DNA of 64,000 nucleotides from positions 1-64,000 of the forward strand of contig JAMWZY010000010.1 in assembly GCA_024281825.1 (NCBI GenBank), given 5' to 3'. The notes under the pieces are model-generated. The model was not told the DNA's origin. It worked only from the letters and a program-made list of their open reading frames with translations, and searched no databases. The position numbers were made by a program, and so were the translations under genes. The stretch comes from Nitrosomonas sp. GTDB lineage: Bacteria > Pseudomonadota > Gammaproteobacteria > Burkholderiales > Nitrosomonadaceae. Shown one piece after another: positions 57,373 through 64,000 of the stretch. The stretch's first letter is position 1; the number at the start of each line of letters is the position of its first letter.

Positions 57373-58620
57373 TTAAGCGATGGAATATTTGTAATCAGTG
57401 TTATGACGCTTGCGATAGCGTTGCAGATAGTTTGCAATACGGCCTATGGCTTCGGTAAGGTCATCTACATTAGGTAAAAATACCACGCGAAAATGATCCG
57501 GATCCTTCCAATTAAAACCACTACCTTGTACTAATAGGACTTTTTCTTCCAGTAGTAAATCCAGTACAAACTTCTGGTCGTCTTGAATCGGATAAATTTC
57601 CGGATTCAAACGAGGAAATAGATATAAAGCTGCTTGGGGTTTGTAGCAAGTTACTCCTGGTATTTGTGTTAGTAGCTGCCAAGCGACATCGCGTTGTCGC
57701 ATTAACCGTCCCGTTGGCAATGTCAAATCATAAATGCTTTGATAGCCCCCCAGTGCGGTTTGTATTCCAAATTGTGACGGGACATTAGCACACAAACGCA
57801 TCGAGGCCAGCATGTTCAATCCCGCAATATAATCGTGCGCATGATTTTTCTCACCAGATACCACTGCCCAGCCAGAGCGAAAACCCGCAGCACGGTAGTT
57901 TTTTGATAAACCATTAAAAGTTACAAACAAAACATCATCAGCCAATGATGCAATGGATGTATGCGTTACGCCATCGTAGAGAATTTTATCGTAAATTTCA
58001 TCGGCATAGATAATCAGCTGATGCTCACGAGCAATATCGATGATCTCAAGCAATAGTTCCTTAGGGTACAGCGCACCCGTAGGATTATTAGGATTAATAA
58101 TGACAATAGCACGTGTTTTATTGCTAATCTTAGCGCGCATATCATCCAGATTCGGTAACCAACCTTCTGACTCATTGCACAGATAATGCCGCCCTATCCC
58201 ACCCGACAATACCACAGCAGCCGTCCATAATGGGTAATCCGGCATTGGAATCAGCACCTCATCACCATTATCCAGCAAAGCCTGCATTGTCAATACCACT
58301 AACTCAGATACCCCATTACCGATAAAAATATCGTCCAGCTGCACATTCTTGATTTGTTTTTCTTGGGTGTAATGCATAATCGCCTTACGCGCGGCAAACA
58401 ATCCTTTTGAATCACAATAACCTGAAGCATCCGACAAATTACGGATAACATCTTGCAAAATCTCTTCTGGCACATCAAAACCGAACGTTGCTGGGTTACC
58501 AATATTTAATTTGATAATTCGGTGCCCTTCTTCCTCCATTTGCTTGGCGCGTTCTAATACGGGTCCACGGATGTCATAACAAACATTGGTCAATTTACTG
58601 GATTTTAGAATTGGGCGCAT
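57373..58620 (-). CDS. alaA: alanine transaminase AlaA-like aminotransferase
   Basis: A 415-residue class I/II PLP aminotransferase. It starts MRPILKSSKLTNVCYDIRGPV, close to AlaA, with PLP lysine in FNGLSKNYRAAGFRSGW and the NPNNPTGALYP loop. AlaA makes alanine from glutamate and pyruvate; in many betaproteobacteria it sits upstream of hom and thrC as here. ATG 58620 is preferred over GTG 58692 by resemblance to homologues, not by a strong ribosome binding site. Confidence 0.92.
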   Translation of the reverse strand: MRPILKSSKLTNVCYDIRGPVLERAKQMEEEGHRIIKLNIGNPATFGFDVPEEILQDVIRNLSDASGYCDSKGLFAARKAIMHYTQEKQIKNVQLDDIFIGNGVSELVVLTMQALLDNGDEVLIPMPDYPLWTAAVVLSGGIGRHYLCNESEGWLPNLDDMRAKISNKTRAIVIINPNNPTGALYPKELLLEIIDIAREHQLIIYADEIYDKILYDGVTHTSIASLADDVLFVTFNGLSKNYRAAGFRSGWAVVSGEKNHAHDYIAGLNMLASMRLCANVPSQFGIQTALGGYQSIYDLTLPTGRLMRQRDVAWQLLTQIPGVTCYKPQAALYLFPRLNPEIYPIQDDQKFVLDLLLEEKVLLVQGSGFNWKDPDHFRVVFLPNVDDLTEAIGRIANYLQRYRKRHNTDYKYSIA

Positions 58621-59026
58621 AATCGAGAAATAATCAAGAATGGATAAAAATTTAGATTCAATTGAACATTTCGGAAAGTACTTAGTGACCACTAATTATA
58701 TATGCAATTAGTAGCGCACTGTTTGCTAGTTAGCCAGCAACTGACTCAATATATATCCAAATACATTTACTAAAAATGATGTATAAATGTCTTGTACTTT
58801 AGTCTATAAAAATCCGGACCTAATTTTTAGAACCTCTTATCAAGCACCATTCTCTACTTGACAAATTAAACAATCCACAATCAGAAAATATTGATTATTT
58901 ATTAATAGAGGTTTATTTGTAGAAAATTAACTTATTGATATTTATATGATTATATGAGTGTTGAGTTATTAATCAAGTCAAGAAAAAGCCCTAAAAATAC
59001 AGGGATTAAACTGTTGGATTTACAAG

Positions 59027-59061
59027 TTATCAACAAAGTTATACACAGATTTTGTGGATAA
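59027..59061. promoter_or_regulatory. cluster of three DnaA-box-like sites
   Basis: TTATCAACA (59027-59035, +), TTATACACA (59039-59047, +) and TTATCCACA on the minus strand (59053-59061) fall within 35 bases. The last is the perfect E. coli consensus, the second a common functional variant. Such clusters mark origins, DnaA-titration sites such as datA, or DnaA-regulated promoters. No dnaA is in the window. Confidence 0.55.
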
Positions 59062-59160
59062 TCTAAAAATTCTTTTATGAAATAAGGTCGTATTTACTAG
59101 GGTTGAAATTCTTAGGAACATAAATTGAGTTACTCACAATATAAGTAAATTTAACTTATT

Positions 59161-59182
59161 GAATAAATAAAATTATTTATTC
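59161..59182. repeat. AT-only palindrome at end of ABC exporter gene
   Basis: GAATAAATAA and TTATTTATTC pair perfectly around two bases, immediately after the exporter's stop. Without G-C pairs in most of the stem it would be a weak terminator at best. Confidence 0.55.
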
Positions 59183-60994
59183 CTAAAGATTACTTTCATA
59201 AGAGGTATTCTGTACATTGGCGATTGAATTTTCCTGTTGCTGTAATTCCCACATCTTTGTGTAAATCCCCCCCGTCGCAAGCAACTTTAAATGTGTGCCT
59301 CGCTCAACAATGCGGCCCTGATCCATAACTAGAATCTGGTCAGCATCAGCAATAGTTGAAAGCCTGTGGGCAATAGTCAGCGTCGTGCGGTTTTGGGCAA
59401 TGCGTTTGAGTTCTGTTTGAATGCGTTTTTCTGATTGGGAATCTAATGCTGAAGTGGCTTCATCAAATATCAGGATAGCTGGATTCTTAAGAATTGTCCG
59501 TGCAATAGCGACTCGCTGCTTCTCACCTCCAGATAATTTTAAACCGCGCTCGCCGACAATGGTTTCATATTTCTTTGGAAGACTTTCAATGAAATCATGA
59601 ATATGCGCAGAGTCTGCTGATGAATAAACGGCTTGCTCCGTTGCATCCGGTTGTCCATAAGCGATGTTGTGGTAAATAGTGTCATTAAATAACACGGTAT
59701 CTTGTGGCACGATGCCTAATGCAGTTCGTAGGCTTCGTTGCGTGACATCGCGAATATCTTGTTGATCGATGGTAATACTGCCAGATTGCACATCATAGAA
59801 ACGAAATAATAGGCGTGCTAAAGTAGATTTTCCAGAGCCGCTATGACCTACAACAGCAATGTTTTGCCCTGCTGGAATATCGAAACTGATATCGAATAGA
59901 ATTTGTCGGTTAGGTTCATAGCTGAAATTGACGTGATCAAACCGAATGCTAGCACTTTTAATTTCAAGTACTTGTGCATCGAGTTTATCTTGGATTTCAC
60001 GATTCTCATTCAGTAATAGGAACATTTGTTCCATATCTGCTAATGCGTGTTTAATTTCACGATAGACGAAACCCAAAAAATGCAGAGGCATGTATAGCTG
60101 TAACATGATAGCGTTAATTAATACCAGGTCACCCAACGTCATGCTGCCTTCGATTACCTTATCTGCAGCAAAAAACATCAGTAGCGTCATACCAATTGCA
60201 ATAATTCCACTTTGTCCTGCGTTGAGTGTGGCCAGTGATACTTGATTGCGGATGGCGGCTTTTTCCCAGGATTGTAAATGTATATCGTAGCGCCGTGCTT
60301 CCCAGTTTTCATTGCCGAAATACTTGACTGTTTCATAATTCAATAAACTGTCAATTGCTTGTGTATTAGCTTTTGAATCCATGGTATTCATCGTGCGACG
60401 GAAAATCATGCGCCACTCGGTGACAATTAATGTCAGAGCGATATAGGCAATTAAAGTCGTAAACGTAATAATAGCAATCCAGATATCGTACTGACTGATG
60501 AGGATGATCATTACTAGTCCGATTTCTAATAACGTGGGCAAAATGTTGAACAGCATAAAATTCATTAAAAAAGAAATGCCACGCGTACCACGTTCAATAT
60601 CACGAGAAACACCGCCCGTCTGACGTTCTAAATGAAATCGTAGGGATAATGAATGTAAGTGCAAGAAAACTCGATTGGCAATTCGTCGAATAGCACGTTG
60701 TGTTACTTTGGCAAAAATTGCATCGCGCAACTCACCGAATAAAGTACTGCTTAATCGTAAAGCGCCATAACTCATCAATAGAAAAACCGGTAAAATCAAT
60801 TCGGCACGCGAAGAATCAAGTGCATCGACAATTTCTTTTAGAACTAAGGGCACTGATACATTGGCAAGCTTCGCTAGGATCAGTAAACTAAGTGCAATAA
60901 TGACTCTACCTTTAAATTCCAATAAATAAGGCAGCAAAGTAGCAATGGTTTTTAAATTGCTTCGCGCAGTTGGTAATTTTTCTTTTGCTTTCAC
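59183..60994 (-). CDS. ABC exporter, Atm1/HMT type
   Basis: A 603-residue half-transporter with an N-terminal six-helix membrane domain and C-terminal ATPase. Walker A GHSGSGKST, signature LSGGEKQRVAIAR, and Walker B AILIFDEATSALD are in place. The membrane domain (RQTGGVSRDIERGTRGISFL) is the Atm1-like region, a family exporting glutathione-linked sulfur or heavy-metal conjugates. Substrate not proven. It starts with a polar, unusual N-terminus (MKAKEKLPTARSNLKTIATLLPYL) as in this subfamily. Confidence 0.92.
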   Translation of the reverse strand: MKAKEKLPTARSNLKTIATLLPYLLEFKGRVIIALSLLILAKLANVSVPLVLKEIVDALDSSRAELILPVFLLMSYGALRLSSTLFGELRDAIFAKVTQRAIRRIANRVFLHLHSLSLRFHLERQTGGVSRDIERGTRGISFLMNFMLFNILPTLLEIGLVMIILISQYDIWIAIITFTTLIAYIALTLIVTEWRMIFRRTMNTMDSKANTQAIDSLLNYETVKYFGNENWEARRYDIHLQSWEKAAIRNQVSLATLNAGQSGIIAIGMTLLMFFAADKVIEGSMTLGDLVLINAIMLQLYMPLHFLGFVYREIKHALADMEQMFLLLNENREIQDKLDAQVLEIKSASIRFDHVNFSYEPNRQILFDISFDIPAGQNIAVVGHSGSGKSTLARLLFRFYDVQSGSITIDQQDIRDVTQRSLRTALGIVPQDTVLFNDTIYHNIAYGQPDATEQAVYSSADSAHIHDFIESLPKKYETIVGERGLKLSGGEKQRVAIARTILKNPAILIFDEATSALDSQSEKRIQTELKRIAQNRTTLTIAHRLSTIADADQILVMDQGRIVERGTHLKLLATGGIYTKMWELQQQENSIANVQNTSYESNL

Positions 60995-61108
60995 ACGTAT
61001 GTATCTGAAGTAGTTTATTTAATGGGAATTTATGGCTTGAGATATAAAAGTTATAGACTAACCAATTAATTTTTTAGTATCGCTATTAAAAATAAAGCTC
61101 AGAAAATC

Positions 61109-61522
61109 ATGGAAATCACTTGTTATCGAGACGCTGAAATCAAACGCGAGATACGTTATCTTCCCGCAAGTATTTACAACCTGGCAATTACTTTATTAGC
61201 TCGTTGTCCTACACAGCATTTGTTTGTTCCAATTCGGAGTATGCAATATATGGCCATCATAGACCATGAAGAATTTGTATTTATTGATGGTGAACGTAAA
61301 TGCTGGATTGATCTGGCCTGGCAGAACTTTAAGCCACATGCACGCGATGCATTAGATCAGCCAGTTGCTTATGAAACTGTTTATTATCGAGAAAACTTAT
61401 CGGGAATGACGCGACGCTTACATAGTGAATTCCAAACTGCGCTCCAACTATTAGTCATTAAGGAAAAACTCGATGGGCCTGCGCGGATTATCCATTTTCC
61501 AACAAACCAATCAAATCCTTAA
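61109..61522 (+). CDS. conserved-looking protein of unknown function
   Basis: A 137-residue soluble protein rich in Cys, Trp and Tyr (MEITCYRDAEIKREIRYLPASIYN, then FVPIRSMQYMAIIDHEEFVFID and KCWIDLAWQNFKPHARDALDQPVAYE). I recognise no family. Its even, non-repetitive composition and codon use suggest a real gene. Its stop overlaps the convergent gene's stop by four bases. No signal peptide or membrane segment. Confidence 0.6.
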   Translation: MEITCYRDAEIKREIRYLPASIYNLAITLLARCPTQHLFVPIRSMQYMAIIDHEEFVFIDGERKCWIDLAWQNFKPHARDALDQPVAYETVYYRENLSGMTRRLHSEFQTALQLLVIKEKLDGPARIIHFPTNQSNP

Positions 61523-61821
61523 TCATCATCCTTGAGCTCTGCGTCCCAGCCTTTTTTCTTGGCGTTAGTAATGGCTGTCGTATAGAATTTTGTATGCCGT
61601 TCGCGTAAATCATCTGGTAATCGACTAGGTAGATGCGCGTAAGGCTCCCATGCCGCATAGACTTTTTCATATAGAATTTGCATCTGTCCGCTATCCCAAC
61701 CCGCACAGGTTTCCGTTTCAGGCAAAATATCAAAGACCCAGGCATCTCTAACGATACGACCTAAATGCGTCAAACCACCATTTTCGTCTTGATCAACTCC
61801 AATATAAGACTGTTCTGTCAT
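61519..61821 (-). CDS. small acidic protein of unknown function
   Basis: About 100 residues (MTEQSYIGVDQDENGGLTHLGRIVRDAWVF onward), acidic at both ends (ELKDDD), rich in Trp and Tyr. It resembles small uncharacterised proteins near antiporter genes, but no family is recognised. ATG 61821 has GAGAG seven bases upstream; an in-frame upstream ATG at 61845 is less likely. It is just downstream of the antiporter gene in the same direction, 56 bases away. Confidence 0.6.
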   Translation of the reverse strand: MTEQSYIGVDQDENGGLTHLGRIVRDAWVFDILPETETCAGWDSGQMQILYEKVYAAWEPYAHLPSRLPDDLRERHTKFYTTAITNAKKKGWDAELKDDD

Positions 61822-61877
61822 TGCTGTACTCTCGTATAAATTCAAGTTGTTTAGATGCTATTATTTCGTAACCAAAC

Positions 61878-63599
61878 TTAAGCCGTTTTATGACTATCTG
61901 TTTTAGTTTTGCTACTGAAGCGATTGAGTATATGATGCGTCATATTTTTCGCCAATTCTTCCTCTTCAAAGAAAATGGTGCCAATATTATCTTTCCGTAA
62001 TAATATCGTTTCATCTTCAGTACGTGCGTGAACAACAATTTCAATCTCTGGATTAAGCGTGCGAGCCGTGTCAACCACCGATTTCATGTCAAATAGATCA
62101 GGGGTCGCAATAATCAACATAGTGGCGTTTGTGATATGCGCTTGAATCAACACAGAAGGTTCTGCGGCATCACCCGATACAGCCTTAATTCCCTGTTTGC
62201 GTAAATCCTGCACTAATTCCCGCTTTTGTTCTGCAACAACAAACGGAATGTCACATTCCGTGAGCCCCTCTCCAATTCGTTTGCCCACATGTCCATACCC
62301 TACCAGAACAACCTGTCCTTGAAGAAACTTGCTTTCAGTATTCATGGGTAATTCAGCATATGGATCATCTCGATTTTCGTATTTACGCGCCAAAACTGAG
62401 TGTTTCAATAACCAGTTTCGAATTGGTGCAACTGCACCAAAGGCAATAGGATTGAACGCAATGGAAATAATTGCACCCGCTAGAACCAAACTCATCCCTT
62501 GCGATGATAACAACCCAAGTGACACGCCTAGCCCTGCCAAAATAAATGAAAATTCACCAATTTGACCTAAACTTGCAGCAACGGTCAATGCAGTGTTCAA
62601 CGGGTAACGTAATATCAGTACCAGCAACAACGCTGCTAAAGATTTACCGATAATAATAATGCCGACCACACTGAGAACTTGTAAGGGCTCATCCACAAAA
62701 ATACGCGGATCAAACAACATGCCAACAGATACGAAAAACAATACCGAAAAAGCATCCCGTAAAGGCAAAGATTCTTCCGCTGCACGATGACTGAAGTGCG
62801 ATTCGCGCATAACCATGCCAGCAAAGAATGCACCCAACGCAAAAGAAACATTAAATAATTTAGCGGCTATAAAAGCAATACAAATGGCCGAAGCAATCAC
62901 AGTGAGCGTAAACAATTCCCGTGAGCCAGTTCCAGCCACTTGCAGTAATAACCAGGGCAAGAACCGCCGCCCGACAATCAACATAATGGCAATAAACACG
63001 GAAACCAATAGTAGCGTAATGCCTATGCTCATCCACCAGGAATTAGCTGGGTCCGCAGTTGTATCAACTCCACCCAGCATGACTGCAAAGGTCGGAAGTA
63101 AAACCAAGATTAATACCGTTACCAAATCTTCAACAATCAACCAACCAACAGCAATTCGGCCATTCATACTCTCAAGCAAACCACGTGATTCTATGGCCTG
63201 TAATAAAACAACTGTGCTCGCGCAGGATAAAGAAAGCCCCAACACCAATCCACTTCCAAAAGTCCACCCCCAACTCATGGCTATGATTGTTCCCAACACT
63301 GTTGCCACGGTCATTTGGACAATGGCTCCGGGTACCGCAATACGCTTGACCGCAAGTAAATCATTCAGCGAGAAATGTAGACCTACGCCAAACATCAAAA
63401 GCATGACTCCAATCTCAGAAAGCTGCGCAGCAATTTCAATGTCCCCAACATAGCCCGGTGTATTGGGGCTAATGACAATTCCGGCAAACAGATAACCTAC
63501 TAATGCCGGTACTTTAATTTTCTCTGCAATAAATCCGAAAACAAGCGCCAAACCGAATGCGGCAGCAATTGTGGTGATGAGCGTAATATTATGATCCAT
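61878..63599 (-). CDS. ybaL: YbaL-type CPA2 cation:proton antiporter
   Basis: A 573-residue antiporter with about twelve membrane helices (residues 1-390) and a cytosolic TrkA-N/RCK domain (QGQVVLVGYGHVGKRIGEGLTEC). It closely resembles E. coli YbaL in the segments GVMLLMFGVGLHFSLNDLLAVK and RELFTLTVIASAICIAF. The family exports K+ or Na+ in exchange for protons. The missing TrkA-C domain is normal for YbaL. A small acidic protein gene follows. Confidence 0.92.
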   Translation of the reverse strand: MDHNITLITTIAAAFGLALVFGFIAEKIKVPALVGYLFAGIVISPNTPGYVGDIEIAAQLSEIGVMLLMFGVGLHFSLNDLLAVKRIAVPGAIVQMTVATVLGTIIAMSWGWTFGSGLVLGLSLSCASTVVLLQAIESRGLLESMNGRIAVGWLIVEDLVTVLILVLLPTFAVMLGGVDTTADPANSWWMSIGITLLLVSVFIAIMLIVGRRFLPWLLLQVAGTGSRELFTLTVIASAICIAFIAAKLFNVSFALGAFFAGMVMRESHFSHRAAEESLPLRDAFSVLFFVSVGMLFDPRIFVDEPLQVLSVVGIIIIGKSLAALLLVLILRYPLNTALTVAASLGQIGEFSFILAGLGVSLGLLSSQGMSLVLAGAIISIAFNPIAFGAVAPIRNWLLKHSVLARKYENRDDPYAELPMNTESKFLQGQVVLVGYGHVGKRIGEGLTECDIPFVVAEQKRELVQDLRKQGIKAVSGDAAEPSVLIQAHITNATMLIIATPDLFDMKSVVDTARTLNPEIEIVVHARTEDETILLRKDNIGTIFFEEEELAKNMTHHILNRFSSKTKTDSHKTA

Positions 63600-63833
63600 T
63601 CGTGTTCTACTTGGCTTAGTTAAAAGGTGTTGATTCGTTTTTTCATTTATGATCTGATAGATTTGTTTTTGCCAATATGCGAAAGGATCGCATGATTAAT
63701 GGTAAAAGTTGCAATCATAGCAAAGGCCATTTTAATTTATCAGTTTTTCTGAATTATTCGGATTATCACCAAAGTTAGATAGAGTAGCTGCAGGTAATAT
63801 GCACGGATTTATGTTTCACGTTTGGAACGCTCA

Positions 63834-64000
63834 ATGAATAATAAATTCGATCATATCCATATTAATTTACAACCCTCTTACTCACTTGCAGCAATACTGA
63901 TCGTTAGCCATTGTGTGGCAATTATCCTCATTTGGTTATTAGCTATAACAACAGCAATTAAAATATTAGTGACTATCGCCATAACTTATAGTTGTGTTTA
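63834..64000 (+). CDS. YgfX-like membrane protein, truncated by window end
   Basis: The first 55 residues of an open frame (MNNKFDHIHINLQPSYSLAAILIVS, then hydrophobic VAIILIWLLAITTAIKILVTIAIT). The INLxPSxSL plus two hydrophobic segments start is typical of YgfX/CptA-type small membrane proteins in betaproteobacteria. The gene continues beyond the window. Family call is tentative. Confidence 0.55.
   Translation, partial: MNNKFDHIHINLQPSYSLAAILIVSHCVAIILIWLLAITTAIKILVTIAITYSCV

Larger units (their letters stand above)
58693..59182. other. AT-rich intergenic region with DnaA-box-like cluster
   Basis: About 490 bases of very AT-rich DNA between alaA and the ABC exporter gene. It holds the alaA promoter, an AT-only palindrome at 59161-59182 and a cluster of DnaA-like boxes at 59027-59061 with a further imperfect one at 58871-58879. 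No gene supported. Confidence 0.55.

Noticed and set aside
59027..59061. Calling this an origin of replication
   Set aside because: Only three box-like sites with no dnaA, dnaN or gyrB nearby, and a dif-like site 5.6 kb away. Kept as a DnaA-box cluster only.
62815..63453. Long antisense open frame of 212 codons opposite the antiporter gene
   Set aside because: Repetitive composition (Thr, Asn, Ala, Pro) typical of an antisense shadow of a membrane protein; no ribosome binding site or family match.

Overview
The window looks like chromosomal DNA of an autotrophic betaproteobacterium, most likely a Nitrosomonas-type ammonia oxidiser. This is inference: it rests on a form IA RuBisCO operon with cbbQ and cbbO but no carboxysome genes, a divergent cbbR, a nearby phosphoribulokinase, a small c552-type cytochrome, and typical betaproteobacterial neighbourhoods (bamE/fur, lipB-lipA with ybeD, hom-thrC, polA beside thrB). 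No amo, hao or nitrification gene is in the window. The DNA is fairly AT-rich, with little intergenic space and several convergent genes that overlap at their ends.

Layout. 0-1 kb: a FitAB-type toxin-antitoxin pair whose toxin lacks one PIN catalytic aspartate. 1-9 kb: housekeeping genes (hemJ, M32 carboxypeptidase, pbpG, plsC, apaH, dapB, bamE, fur, mltB). 9-15 kb: a three-gene RND heavy-metal efflux operon. 15-21 kb: DUF3579 protein, lipoprotein aminopeptidase, DUF2130 coiled-coil protein, a Tat-exported multicopper oxidase with Met-rich loops, a frameshifted small membrane gene and an orphan lipoprotein. 21-28 kb: cytochrome c and OsmC, then a long leftward operon running from DUF2914 and NUDIX genes through dacA and a D-amino-acid transaminase to ybeD, lipB and lipA. 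28-35 kb: ligA, a sulfotransferase-like gene, purine salvage genes with peptide deformylase, an SNase-fold protein, a channel-like protein with an abnormal filter, and small unknowns. 35-45 kb: Calvin-cycle region (cbbO, cbbQ, terminator, cbbS, cbbL, cbbR, then ppa and prk). 45-58.7 kb: uvrD, thrB cluster, polA, a small mobile remnant, and the threonine genes alaA-hom-thrC. 58.7-64 kb: an AT-rich gap with clustered DnaA boxes, an ABC exporter, two unknown genes, a YbaL-type antiporter and the start of a YgfX-like gene.

How the parts fit. RuBisCO (CbbLS), its activase (CbbQO), phosphoribulokinase and pyrophosphatase serve CO2 fixation, with CbbR the likely regulator. The RND pump and the Met-rich multicopper oxidase suggest strong copper or other metal handling, plausible for an organism with many copper enzymes. 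The dacA-dat pair links peptidoglycan trimming to D-alanine metabolism. thrB, thrC and hom supply threonine.

The most unusual segment is 53.4-54.5 kb between polA and thrC. It holds a dif-like 28-bp site, a 10-bp direct repeat next to it, two small translationally coupled ORFs and a frameshifted HTH gene resembling the VC1465/XafT family of Xer recombination activators. I read it as the remnant of an element that integrates through the host XerCD system. No CRISPR array, rRNA, tRNA or intact insertion sequence was recognised.
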